41,707 bases of DNA from Pseudomonadota bacterium (GTDB taxonomy: Bacteria; Pseudomonadota; Gammaproteobacteria; Steroidobacterales; Steroidobacteraceae), in assembly GCA_025356815.1 (NCBI GenBank), contig JANXQL010000009.1, forward strand, positions 1 through 41,707. The letters are read 5' to 3'. Position numbers and translations under genes: made by a program. The notes beneath the pieces were generated by a model that did not search any database, was not told where the DNA came from, and was given only the letters and a program-made list of their open reading frames with translations. Shown piece by piece: positions 8,777 through 16,902 of the stretch; the stretch's first letter is position 1, and each line of letters begins with the position of its first letter.

Positions 8777-10657
8777 ATGGACCCGCGCCTGCTTGCCCAT
8801 TACGACGAGGAACTGAAGTTCCTGCGCGAGATGGGCGTCGAGTTTGCGCGCGAGTTCCCCAAGATCGCAGGCCGCCTCGGCCTGGATGGCATCGAGGCGA
8901 ACGAGTGCGCCGACCCTTACGTGGAGCGACTGCTGGAGGGATGCGCGTTCCTGACGGCACGCGTGCAGCTGCAGCTCAAGCTCGAGCAGCCGCGTTTCAC
9001 CGAGCAGTTACTGCGCGCCGTCTATCCGACGCTGCTCGCGCCGACGCCGTCCACGGCGATCGTCGAGTTCCGGCCGAACCTGACCGATGCGGGACTTGCC
9101 GAGGGTGGGCGCATCCCGCGCGGCTCGACCCTGCGCAGCGTGCTTGGCAAGGACGAGGTGACCTCGTGCGATTACCGTACGGCGCAGGACGTGGCACTCT
9201 GGCCGCTGCGCATCACGGAGGCCAAGTATTACGGGACCTCGGCGGGCCTGGGCCTGACTGGCGTGCGGGCGATCGGCACGGCCCGCGCGGGGCTGCGATT
9301 GAATTGCTCGCTGACCGCGGGCGTCAAGTCCGGGCAGCTGCTGCTCGATCGGCTGGACCTGTACCTGGCCGGTGTCGAGCAGCTGCCGCGGCAGATCTAC
9401 GAACACCTGTTCACCCATGCGCTCGGCTTCGTGGTCCGCGCCAAGGACGGCAGCCACGAGACGGTGCTGCCGGCCGCGCGCATCAAGGCGCTCGGCTTCG
9501 GCGACAACGAGGCCCTGCTGCCGGTGTCGCGACGGGCCTTCTCCGGCTATCGGCTGCTGCAGGAGTACTTCACGCTGCCGGAGCGCTTCCTGTTCGTCGG
9601 CCTGGACGGGCTGCGTGCGGCGCTTGCGGCGATCGATGCGGCTGAGTTCGAGATCCTGGTCCTGTTCGACCGGCCGTACCCGTTGCTCGAGGCGCAGGTC
9701 AGTGCCGAGAACTTCCGCCTCGGCTGCACGCCTGCGATCAACCTCTTCCGGCGCCGGGCGGACCGCGTCCATCTGTCCGACCGCACTTCGGAATACCACC
9801 TGATCGTCGACCGCACGCGGCCGATGGATTTCGAGGTGGTCGACGTGGTGTCGGCCGAGGCCTACGGCACGCGGGCCGACGTCGAGGTGCGTTTCCAGCC
9901 GTTCTACGGCACCACCGAGACGACCTGGCACAGCAAGGAGCACGCCTATTATTCGCTGCGCCGCGAGCCGCGAATGCTGTCAACGCGCCAGCGTCGCTTC
10001 GGGCCGCGCACCAGCTACATCGGCTCGGAGGTCTTCATCGCGCTGACCGACGCCAACGCGGCGCCGTTCCGGACCGACCTGCGACAGCTTGAGTGCTTCG
10101 TCACCTGCACCAATCGCGACCTGCCGCTGCAGATGGCCGTCGGCCGTGGCCGCACCGACTTCACGCTCGAGGGCGGCATACCGGTCGAATCGATCAAGGT
10201 TGTCGGCATCCCGACCAAGCCGCGCCCGTCGATGAGCCTGGACGAGTCGTCATGGCGCCTGATCAGCCACCTATCGCTGAACTACGCCTCGTTGATCGAC
10301 TCGTCGACCGAGGAGGGTGCGACCGCGCTGCGGGAAATCCTCAGCCTGTACGGCAACACCAACGACGCAGGGCACCAGCGCCAGATCGAGGGTGTACGCA
10401 GCATCGCCACCCGCCCGATCGTGGCGCGCCTGCCGGGGGCGGGTCCGGTCGGAATCGGTCGCGGCATCGAGATCGTGCTGACCACCGAGGACCGTGCCTT
10501 CGAGGGAACCGGCGCGTTCCTGCTCGCTGCGGTGCTCGAGGAATTCTTCGCGCGCTACGTCTCCGTGAACTCATTCACTCAGATGGTGCTGCGCAGCGCC
10601 GAACGCGGCGAACTCAAGCGCTGGCAGCCACGGACCGGCCGCCGACCCGCCATATGA
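8777..10657 (+). CDS. tssF: T6SS baseplate protein TssF (ImpG/VasA)
   Basis: 626 residues, the typical length. TssF with TssG forms the baseplate wedge (TssF2-TssG) around the VgrG hub. The N-terminal signature is MDPRLLAHYDEELKFLREMG, followed by FAREFPKIAGRLGL and CADPYVERLLEGCAFLTARV. The middle has QIYEHLFTHALGFV and RLLQEYFTLPERFLFV, and the C-terminus has FEGTGAFLLAAVLEEFFARY. Its stop overlaps the tssG start (ATGA). No irregularity is seen. Confidence 0.95.
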   Translation: MDPRLLAHYDEELKFLREMGVEFAREFPKIAGRLGLDGIEANECADPYVERLLEGCAFLTARVQLQLKLEQPRFTEQLLRAVYPTLLAPTPSTAIVEFRPNLTDAGLAEGGRIPRGSTLRSVLGKDEVTSCDYRTAQDVALWPLRITEAKYYGTSAGLGLTGVRAIGTARAGLRLNCSLTAGVKSGQLLLDRLDLYLAGVEQLPRQIYEHLFTHALGFVVRAKDGSHETVLPAARIKALGFGDNEALLPVSRRAFSGYRLLQEYFTLPERFLFVGLDGLRAALAAIDAAEFEILVLFDRPYPLLEAQVSAENFRLGCTPAINLFRRRADRVHLSDRTSEYHLIVDRTRPMDFEVVDVVSAEAYGTRADVEVRFQPFYGTTETTWHSKEHAYYSLRREPRMLSTRQRRFGPRTSYIGSEVFIALTDANAAPFRTDLRQLECFVTCTNRDLPLQMAVGRGRTDFTLEGGIPVESIKVVGIPTKPRPSMSLDESSWRLISHLSLNYASLIDSSTEEGATALREILSLYGNTNDAGHQRQIEGVRSIATRPIVARLPGAGPVGIGRGIEIVLTTEDRAFEGTGAFLLAAVLEEFFARYVSVNSFTQMVLRSAERGELKRWQPRTGRRPAI

Positions 10658-11649
10658 GCGCGCTGGAGGGCCTCGAGGAGGGAGTTACCCGCTTCGATGC
10701 GTTTGAGGCGATGCGGCGCCTGGAGTGCGCCTATGCCGAGCGCGAGCGGCTGGGGGAGTCGGTGCGCCCGGAGCAGGACGCCGTGCGCCTGCGGCAGATG
10801 CCGTCGATGCGATTCGCGCCGACACCGCTCGATCGCTTCGTGCCGGCCACCGAGCACGGCCCGGCCCAGCTGTGGCAGGCGTTCTTCGGGATGTTCGGCC
10901 CCAACGGCCCGCTGCCGCTGCACCTGACCGAGTACGCCTACGAGCGGCTCGTCATCGCACGTGACCCAACCTTCGCGCGCTTTGCCGACTTGTTCCATCA
11001 CCGGCTGATTTCGCTCCTGTACCGTGCCTGGGCGACCTCGCGACCGGCCGTCAGCGGCGACCGGCCGCAGTCCGACCGCTTCGGCAGCTACGTCGATTCG
11101 CTGATCGGTCTTGGTCTGCCCTCGATGCACGAACGCGACGGCTGGAGCGACGCGTCCAAGCGCTTCTTCTCCGGCTGGCTGTCGTCGGGCGTGCGCGCGC
11201 CGGAGGGCCTGGAGGCGATGCTGGTCGACTACTTCGGCCTGCCGATGCGGATCGAGGAATACGCCGGCGAGTGGCTGATGCTCGGCCCGGGCGTGCAGTT
11301 GCAGCTCGGTGTCGGCCTCGGGGTCGACGGCAGGCTCGGCGTGGACACGATCATCGGCGAAGCCGCCTGGAGCGTCAGTCATCGCTTCCGCATCGTCGCA
11401 GGCCCCATCGGCCGGACGGACCTGGACTCGCTGCTCCCCGACGGCGGGCGACTGGCCCTCATCGCCACGATCATCCGCAACTACCTTGCCGACGAGCTTG
11501 GCTGGGAGCTGAAGCTGGTCGTGCGACCGGCGGAGGTTCCGAGTACGCAGCTGGGCGTGAGCGGCAAGCTTGGCTGGAATTCATGGCTGGCGCCGGATGG
11601 CGCCGCGGCTGGTATCGTCACGCTGCGCGAGCGCAGGGCACAACACTAA
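10654..11649 (+). CDS. tssG: T6SS baseplate protein TssG (ImpH/VasB)
   Basis: 331 residues from the ATG in the ATGA overlap with tssF. It is the TssF partner in the baseplate wedge. Family marks are RFDAFEAMRRLECAYAER near the start, RLRQMPSMRFAPTPL (about 48-62), FFGMFGPNGPLPLHLTEY (about 81-98), FHHRLISLLYRAW (about 115-127) and WLMLGPGVQLQLG (about 207-219). A longer form of the frame starting inside tssF is rejected because overlapped translation and family length both favour this start. Confidence 0.93.
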   Translation: MSALEGLEEGVTRFDAFEAMRRLECAYAERERLGESVRPEQDAVRLRQMPSMRFAPTPLDRFVPATEHGPAQLWQAFFGMFGPNGPLPLHLTEYAYERLVIARDPTFARFADLFHHRLISLLYRAWATSRPAVSGDRPQSDRFGSYVDSLIGLGLPSMHERDGWSDASKRFFSGWLSSGVRAPEGLEAMLVDYFGLPMRIEEYAGEWLMLGPGVQLQLGVGLGVDGRLGVDTIIGEAAWSVSHRFRIVAGPIGRTDLDSLLPDGGRLALIATIIRNYLADELGWELKLVVRPAEVPSTQLGVSGKLGWNSWLAPDGAAAGIVTLRERRAQH

Positions 11650-11660
11650 CACTGGCAACC

Positions 11661-11686
11661 GCCCGGGTCGCGACGCGTTCCCGGGC
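11661..11686 (+). promoter_or_regulatory. Hairpin between tssG and tssH
   Basis: GCCCGGG (11661-11667) and CCCGGGC (11680-11686) form a perfect seven-base stem with a 12-base loop, in the 50-nt gap between tssG and tssH. The tssH ribosome site GGAG follows at 11691. There is no T-run, so it is a possible processing or stability element rather than a terminator. Confidence 0.35.
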
Positions 11687-11699
11687 CTCTGGAGTGATC

Positions 11700-14423
11700 A
11701 TGGCAGATATCGGCAGGGCGGCACTCTTCGGCAAGCTCAACAAGATCGCCTACCGCGGCATCGAGAGCGCCACGGTGTTTTGCAAGATGCGTGGCAACCC
11801 CAACGTCGAGATCGGCCACTGGCTGCACCAGTTGCTGCAGCTGCAGGACTCCGATCTGCATCGCATCATCCGCCACTACAACCTGGAACCGGCGCGGCTG
11901 GCCAAGGACCTCACCGATTCCCTGGACCGGTTGCCGCGCGGGGCGAGCGCGATCTCGGACCTCGCAGCCAACCTCGAGGAGTCGGTGGAGCGTGGCTGGG
12001 TGTATGCCACCTTGCTGTTCGGTGGCAGCGAAGTACGCACCGGCATCTGGCTGTTCGGCATGCTCAAGACCCGCAGCCTGCGCGCGGCGCTGCTTGGGAT
12101 CTCGCGCGAGTTCGAGAAGGTCAAGGTCGAGGCGCTCAGCGACGAGCTCGGCAAGATCTGCGAGGGCTCGCCGGAGGACAACGCACCTGCGTTCGACGGC
12201 TCGGCGGTCGGTGGCGGGGCGTCGCCTGGCGAGGCGAGCGGCTCGATGGCGCCGGCGCAGATGGGTCGCGGCGACGCGCTCAAGCGCTTCACGGTGGACC
12301 TTACTCAGCAGGCGCGGGATGGCAAGATCGATCCGGTCGTCGGCCGCGACGACGAGATCCGCCAGATCGTCGACATCCTGATGCGTCGCCGCCAGAACAA
12401 TCCAATCCTCACCGGCGAGGCCGGCGTCGGCAAGACCGCGGTGGTCGAGGGCTTCGCGCGGCGCATTGCGCTCGGCGACGCGCCACCGATGCTCAAGGAC
12501 GTCTCCCTGCTCGCGCTCGACGTCGGCCTGTTGCAGGCGGGCGCGAGCATGAAGGGCGAGTTCGAGCAACGCCTGCGGCAGGTGATCGACGAGGTGCAGG
12601 CCTCGCCCAAGCCCATCGTGCTGTTCATCGACGAGGTGCACACGCTGGTGGGCGCGGGCGGCGCGGCCGGGACCGGCGATGCTGCGAACCTGCTGAAGCC
12701 TGCGCTTGCGCGCGGCACGCTGCGTACCATCGGTGCGACGACCTGGGCCGAGTACAAGAAGTACATCGAGAAGGATCCGGCGCTGACGCGGCGCTTCCAG
12801 ACCATCAAGATCGACGAACCGGACGAGGCCAAGGGGCTGTTGATGATGCGCGGCGTCTGCTCGGTGATGGAGAAGCACCATCGCGTGCAGGTGCTCGACG
12901 AGGCGCTGGCCGCCGCCGTGCGCCTGTCGCACCGCTACATCCCGGACCGCCAGCTGCCGGACAAGGCCGTCAGCCTGCTCGACACGGCCTGCGCACGCGT
13001 GGCCGTCAGTCACCACGCCACCCCGGCTGCGGTGGATACCTCGCAGCGGCGCATCGAGGCCCTGGAGACCGAGGCCGCGATCATCGAGCGCGAGCGCGTG
13101 ATCGGCATCGACGTCGGTACCCGTGGCACGACGGTCGCGACCTCGATCGAGGCCGAGCAGGAGCGCCTCGGATCGCTGACGCTGGCATGGAAGGGCGAGA
13201 AGGCGCTCGTCGACGAGATTCTCGTGCTGCGCGGCAAGCTGCGCGACGCGGTCGGCAAGGTGGACGCCGCGGTCGACGCCGCCGTCGACACCGCGGGGGT
13301 GACGCCGGCCGTCGGCGACGCGCCGCCGTTCGATCCGGTCGCGGCACGCGAGCGGCTGGGCGTGCTGCAGGTCGAGCTCGCCACACTGCAGGGCGAGAAT
13401 CCGCTGGTATTGCCCTGCGTCGACGAGCAGGCGGTCGGCTCGGTGGTCGCCGACTGGACCGGCATCCCGGTGGGTCGCATGGTCAAGGACGAGATCGCGA
13501 CCGTGCTCAATCTCGCCAGGTCCCTCGGCCAGCGGGTGATCGGCCAGGATCACGCCCTGGAGATGATCGCCAAGCGCGTGCAGACCGCGCGGGCGGGCCT
13601 TGAGAACCCGACCAAGCCGATCGGCGTGTTCATGCTCGCAGGGCCTTCGGGCGTCGGCAAGACCGAGACCGCCCTGACCCTCGCCGAGGCGCTGTACGGC
13701 GGCGAGCAGAACCTGATCACGATCAACATGAGCGAGTTCCAGGAGGCGCACACGGTCTCGACGCTGAAGGGCGCGCCGCCGGGTTACGTGGGCTACGGCG
13801 AGGGTGGCGTACTGACCGAGGCTGTGCGACGCAAACCCTACAGCGTCGTGCTGCTCGACGAGGTCGAGAAGGCGCACCCGGACGTGCACGAGATCTTCTT
13901 CCAGGTGTTCGACAAGGGCGTCATGGAGGACGGCGAGGGGCGCGTGATCGACTTCAAGAACACGCTGATCATCCTGACCACCAACGTCGGCACGGACCTG
14001 ATCATGGGGATGTGCAAGGACCCGGAGCTCATGCCGGATCCCGAGGGCATCGCCAAGGCGCTGCGGGCGCCGCTGCTGAAGACGTTCCCGGCCGCGCTGC
14101 TGGGACGCATCGTGACCATTCCGTACTATCCGCTGTCCGACGAGATGGTCGGCCGCATCATCCGCCTGCAGCTCAACCGCATCGTCAAGCGCGTCCGCGC
14201 AGGCCAGGGCATCGAGCTGAGCTACACCGAGGATGTGGTGTCACTGATTTCCTCGCGCTGCACGGAGCCGGAGAGCGGTGGCCGCATGATCGACGCGATC
14301 CTGACCAACACGCTGTTGCCGAAGATCAGCCACGGGCTGCTGGAGCGCATGGCGGCGGGTGAGGCGACATCGAGCATCGCGGTGCTGGTCACTGACGGGG
14401 ACCTGGCCTATTCGTTTGGCTGA
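11700..14423 (+). CDS. tssH: T6SS AAA+ unfoldase ClpV (TssH)
   Basis: 907 residues from an ATG with GGAG five bases upstream. ClpV disassembles contracted TssB/TssC sheath so the subunits can be reused. The N-terminal Clp-N domain (about 10-150) precedes two AAA+ modules. Module 1: Walker A GEAGVGKT (239-246), Walker B VLFIDEVHTL (307-316). Module 2: Walker A GPSGVGKT (648-655), Walker B VVLLDEVEKAH (716-726), and TTNVGTDLIM. A middle helical region between the modules is present. Catalytic glutamates follow both Walker B aspartates, so both ATPases look active. Longer forms of the frame overlap tssG and are not credible. Confidence 0.95.
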   Translation: MADIGRAALFGKLNKIAYRGIESATVFCKMRGNPNVEIGHWLHQLLQLQDSDLHRIIRHYNLEPARLAKDLTDSLDRLPRGASAISDLAANLEESVERGWVYATLLFGGSEVRTGIWLFGMLKTRSLRAALLGISREFEKVKVEALSDELGKICEGSPEDNAPAFDGSAVGGGASPGEASGSMAPAQMGRGDALKRFTVDLTQQARDGKIDPVVGRDDEIRQIVDILMRRRQNNPILTGEAGVGKTAVVEGFARRIALGDAPPMLKDVSLLALDVGLLQAGASMKGEFEQRLRQVIDEVQASPKPIVLFIDEVHTLVGAGGAAGTGDAANLLKPALARGTLRTIGATTWAEYKKYIEKDPALTRRFQTIKIDEPDEAKGLLMMRGVCSVMEKHHRVQVLDEALAAAVRLSHRYIPDRQLPDKAVSLLDTACARVAVSHHATPAAVDTSQRRIEALETEAAIIERERVIGIDVGTRGTTVATSIEAEQERLGSLTLAWKGEKALVDEILVLRGKLRDAVGKVDAAVDAAVDTAGVTPAVGDAPPFDPVAARERLGVLQVELATLQGENPLVLPCVDEQAVGSVVADWTGIPVGRMVKDEIATVLNLARSLGQRVIGQDHALEMIAKRVQTARAGLENPTKPIGVFMLAGPSGVGKTETALTLAEALYGGEQNLITINMSEFQEAHTVSTLKGAPPGYVGYGEGGVLTEAVRRKPYSVVLLDEVEKAHPDVHEIFFQVFDKGVMEDGEGRVIDFKNTLIILTTNVGTDLIMGMCKDPELMPDPEGIAKALRAPLLKTFPAALLGRIVTIPYYPLSDEMVGRIIRLQLNRIVKRVRAGQGIELSYTEDVVSLISSRCTEPESGGRMIDAILTNTLLPKISHGLLERMAAGEATSSIAVLVTDGDLAYSFG

Positions 14424-14462
14424 GGACAGCTGTCCGGGCGTGCGCGGCGCCGGGCCGCGCGC
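14424..14462 (+). terminator. GC hairpins directly after tssH, possible operon end
   Basis: The perfect palindrome GGACAGCTGTCC (14424-14435) immediately follows the tssH stop. Next comes GCGCGGC/GCCGCGC (14442-14448 with 14454-14460, extendable by a T-G and a G-C pair) with a five-base loop. There is no T-run, so classical intrinsic termination is not assured. The structure may mark the 3' end of the tss transcript or a read-through site into the next gene. Confidence 0.4.
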
Positions 14463-14503
14463 GCAGCCGCTGTAATGTGACCGGTGGCTGGAGCGCGGTG
14501 ACG

Positions 14504-15712
14504 ATGGGTAAGATGACGCCAACGGTGATGGAGGGGATGGCTGAGCATCAGCGAGGCAATCTCGAGGATGCGGAGGCGCTCTACCGGCAAGCCCTCGCCG
14601 CGGAGCCGGCCGAGCCCGACGCACTGCATTACCTGGGCGTGCTGCAGTTCCAGAACGCCCGCCAGCAGGAGGGCCTTGCGCTCATCCGCGAGTCGCTCGC
14701 GATCAACGCCGACAATGCACACGCCTGGAATAGCCTGGGCAATGTTCTCAAGACGACGGGCGACGCCGAGGGCGCCTGCACCGCGTACCAGACCGCGGTC
14801 CGCCTCGCCCCGCAAATGCACCAGGCCTGGCACAACCTCGCGATGGCGCTGTTTCGCCTGCGACGAAGCGAGGAGTCGATCGCGGCGTTCGAGCGGGTCG
14901 TCGAGGCGCGCCCGGATTACGACGAGGCCTACGAGCACCTGGGCCGTCTGTACTACCGCGTCGGTGACGTCGCGCGGGCGCGCAAGGTGTACCGCGCGTG
15001 GCTGACGATGTCGCCCGATCATCCGGTGCCGCGCCACATGGCTGCGGCCACCGGTGCCGGTGACGTGCCCCTGCCGCCGCGCGCAGGCGACCAGTACGTG
15101 CGCGAGCTGTTCAACACCTACGCCCATCAGTTCGACGAGAACCTGCTTGGCCTGGGCTATCGTGCCCCGCAGCTGATGCTCGCCGCGCTCAACGCACAGC
15201 CGCAGGCCCAGGGCCGGTTGCTTGAGATCCTCGACGCGGGTTGCGGCACCGGTCTGTGCGCGCCGCTGCTCAAGCCGCTGGCGGCCCGGCTCGATGGCGT
15301 CGACTTGTCGGACAAGATGATCGAGCTTGCGCACAAGCGCGCGCTGTACGACGAGCTGGTCGTCGGCGAATTGAGCGCGACCATGCGCGAGCGGCCGCGC
15401 CGCTACGACGCGATCATCTCAGCAGACACGCTGGTGTATTTTGGCGAACTCGCCGAGCCTGCGCTCGCCGCGGCGGCCTGCCTGCGGCCGGGCGGCTGGT
15501 TCATCTTCACGGTCGAGGCCATGGAGCGGGAAGGCATCGAGCCGGGCTATACGATCACGCCCAGCGGGCGCTACCAGCACGACCGCGCCTACCTGACACG
15601 CGCCCTGCAGGCGACGGGATTTTCGACGGTGGACGTACGGCGCGAAACGCTGCGGATGGAGAAGCATGCCGAGGTGGCAGGCTGGCTGGTCGTGGCTCGA
15701 CTGCCGAGATGA
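14504..15712 (+). CDS. TPR-domain SAM-dependent methyltransferase
   Basis: 402 residues from the ATG at 14504 (GGAG ten bases upstream); a GTG at 14477 and ATGs at 14513 and 14528 are alternatives. The first 180 residues are about four tetratricopeptide repeats (GNLEDAEALYRQAL, GDAEGACTAYQTAVRLAP, LRRSEESIAAFERV, GDVARARKVYRAWL). The second half is a class I methyltransferase with motif I ILDAGCGTGLCAPLL, then DGVDLSDKMIELA, and YDAIISADTLVYFGEL as the later strand. The substrate is unknown. The gene lies 80 nt after tssH on the same strand; it is not a recognised T6SS component, so a link is possible but unproven. Confidence 0.85.
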   Translation: MGKMTPTVMEGMAEHQRGNLEDAEALYRQALAAEPAEPDALHYLGVLQFQNARQQEGLALIRESLAINADNAHAWNSLGNVLKTTGDAEGACTAYQTAVRLAPQMHQAWHNLAMALFRLRRSEESIAAFERVVEARPDYDEAYEHLGRLYYRVGDVARARKVYRAWLTMSPDHPVPRHMAAATGAGDVPLPPRAGDQYVRELFNTYAHQFDENLLGLGYRAPQLMLAALNAQPQAQGRLLEILDAGCGTGLCAPLLKPLAARLDGVDLSDKMIELAHKRALYDELVVGELSATMRERPRRYDAIISADTLVYFGELAEPALAAAACLRPGGWFIFTVEAMEREGIEPGYTITPSGRYQHDRAYLTRALQATGFSTVDVRRETLRMEKHAEVAGWLVVARLPR

Positions 15713-15824
15713 CAGCGGCTGGCGCGGATCGTGAAGACCGCGCGGTGCGAGCTGCGAGGCGCAGGCGATAGCCCCGCCGCGGCCACCACCGCGCGGGTGA
15801 GCGGGCCCCGTCAGCCCGTCAGAA

Positions 15825-15920
15825 TCAGAATATGTGCAGCAGCGAGCAAAGGCCCGCCACCACCATCATGACACCTGTCGACAACATCAGGCCATCGATG
15901 ACCGTGCCTACTTGCTTCAC
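15825..15920 (-). CDS. Candidate 31-residue single-span membrane peptide
   Basis: GTG start at 15920, stop TGA at 15825-15827. The N-terminus (MKQVGTVIDG) is followed by a hydrophobic stretch about 20 residues long ending CSLLHIF, enough for one membrane helix. A strong ribosome site, GGGGAGG, sits six bases upstream of the GTG. I do not recognise the sequence. The ribosome site, the hydrophobic content and the upstream palindrome and promoter-like bases support a real small gene; short length and lack of comparison data are the weakness. Confidence 0.45.
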   Translation of the reverse strand: MKQVGTVIDGLMLSTGVMMVVAGLCSLLHIF

Positions 15921-15964
15921 GCGGAGCCTCCCCTGGCGTAGGGCGCCCCCGCGCCCCCTCTCAT
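15917..15964 (-). CDS. Possible 15-codon leader ORF overlapping the small peptide start
   Basis: ATG at 15964, stop TGA overlapping the GTG of the 31-residue frame as GTGA. The peptide is MRGGAGAPYARGGSA, unremarkable in itself. An AGGAGG lies only two bases before the ATG, closer than ideal. If translated it would couple to the membrane peptide. Weakly supported. Confidence 0.18.
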   Translation of the reverse strand: MRGGAGAPYARGGSA

Positions 15965-15970
15965 TGCCTC

Positions 15971-16002
15971 CTATAGTGTCGTAGGTTGGCGACAGTTTGC
16001 AA
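15971..16002 (-). promoter_or_regulatory. Weak promoter-like pair upstream of the small peptide
   Basis: On the - strand TTGCAA (15997-16002) is followed 19 bases later by ACTATA (15972-15977), in one of the few AT-rich patches nearby. Both boxes are partial matches and the spacing is long, so this is suggestive only. Confidence 0.25.
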
Positions 16003-16007
16003 CCCTT

Positions 16008-16024
16008 CTGAGAACGGTTCTCAG
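16008..16024. promoter_or_regulatory. Perfect Fur-like palindrome (CTGAGAAC-N-GTTCTCAG)
   Basis: Eight-base arms flank one central base. The inner 7-1-7 core TGAGAAC-N-GTTCTCA differs from the widely seen Fur core TGAGAAT-N-ATTCTCA only at the two bases next to the centre. It lies five bases upstream of the -35-like TTGCAA of the small-peptide locus and about 50 bases after the stop of the secreted protein gene. An operator role is inferred; it could instead fold as a seven-base RNA stem after that gene. Confidence 0.4.
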
Positions 16025-16074
16025 GGGCGCCCGGGTGGAGACGGTGCCTGCCGGGGTCTGGGGCGGGTCAGCGG

Positions 16075-16902
16075 TTACTTGGCCAGGTCGGCGCTCTGGA
16101 TCCAGCGGTCCAGTGTATTGCCGGCCTGGGTGACATAACGAATCCGGCTCCAACCGCCGCACGGGGCCGCCTCGAGCAGGCTCACCGCATCGCCCTGGAT
16201 CAGGTACATCTTCGTGCTCGCCTGCGTGTCGGGTCGCGTGTAAAGCCGGGCCTTGGCGGCGCCGACGATGGCAGCCGGCCGCTCGCTGGCGGTGGCCGGC
16301 ACGACGTACGGCAGCAAGGCCGCGACGAGTTTGTTCCAGCGCGCCCGGCCGCTGCCGGACGGGGCGGGTGCGCTTGCGCCGTCCGCCGTCAGCGCGAACG
16401 CGCCCGACGCGATCGCGCCGCGGTAGAGCCGATAGCAGTACGGCGGGTCGCCGCCGCCGCTGGGCTCCTTGACGACCAGCGTGAGCTCGCCCGCCTGTGC
16501 AGCGCCCGGCGCGCTGCACAGCGGGACCGGGCCGAAGCGATCCGGGATGCCATCGGTCGCCGCCGCTGGGAGCGAGCTTGGGTTGACATAGCGGCCACCC
16601 TCCAGCTCATAGACAGGTCCATGACTGGAACTGCGATCGAAGGCATAGACGAGGTTGTCCTCGCCGCGAGCGGGGATGCTGCACTGCACAAGCGTCGCGC
16701 CGCTGCTGCGGCTGTAGGCCACCAGTACGGCGCGCCCCTCGCAAGGCGCGCTGACCAGCGTGTCGGCGGTCACGTTGAAGCCGCAGACGTCGCCTGTGCA
16801 GTCGAACGGCGACACTGGCGGCGTCGCCGGGGCCTTCGCGGCAGTGGCTGCCGCGAAGGCGAGCAGCGCCAGCAGCAGCGCGGACCTACAGGCCGGTGAC
16901 AT
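16075..16902 (-). CDS. Secreted cysteine-rich protein with SH3-like C-terminus; candidate periplasmic immunity protein
   Basis: 275 residues. A classical signal peptide is visible (MSPACRSALLLALLAFAAA, cleavage probably near residues 22-25), so the mature protein is periplasmic. The mature part has seven cysteines (FDCTGDVCG, APCEG, VQCS, PLCS, YCYR, PCGG), suggesting disulfides. The last 60 residues (KARLYTRPDTQ, then MYLIQGDAVSLLE, GGWSRIRYV and DRWIQSADL) look like a bacterial SH3 domain. Its ATG overlaps the end of the upstream lysozyme-like gene by 17 bp, so translation is coupled. I infer an immunity protein for that enzyme, the usual partner for a T6SS peptidoglycan hydrolase; an accessory wall-binding protein is the alternative. 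Confidence 0.7.
   Translation of the reverse strand: MSPACRSALLLALLAFAAATAAKAPATPPVSPFDCTGDVCGFNVTADTLVSAPCEGRAVLVAYSRSSGATLVQCSIPARGEDNLVYAFDRSSSHGPVYELEGGRYVNPSSLPAAATDGIPDRFGPVPLCSAPGAAQAGELTLVVKEPSGGGDPPYCYRLYRGAIASGAFALTADGASAPAPSGSGRARWNKLVAALLPYVVPATASERPAAIVGAAKARLYTRPDTQASTKMYLIQGDAVSLLEAAPCGGWSRIRYVTQAGNTLDRWIQSADLAK

Larger units (their letters stand above)
15713..16074. other. Intergenic region with a candidate small membrane-peptide locus
   Basis: This 362-bp stretch lies between the methyltransferase (+) and the secreted protein (-). It is GC-rich near 15713-15824 with short palindromes but no convincing gene there. On the - strand it holds a 31-codon frame with a strong ribosome site, an overlapping 15-codon leader frame, a weak promoter and a perfect 17-base palindrome; each is listed separately. 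Confidence 0.6.

Noticed and set aside
10093-10653. Upstream extension of the tssG frame into tssF
   Set aside because: It overlaps the tssF coding sequence completely; the ATGA junction and family length set the true start at 10654.
15917-15964. Reading the 15-codon leader as an established regulatory peptide
   Set aside because: No run of codons for one amino acid and a too-close ribosome site; kept only as a low-confidence entry.
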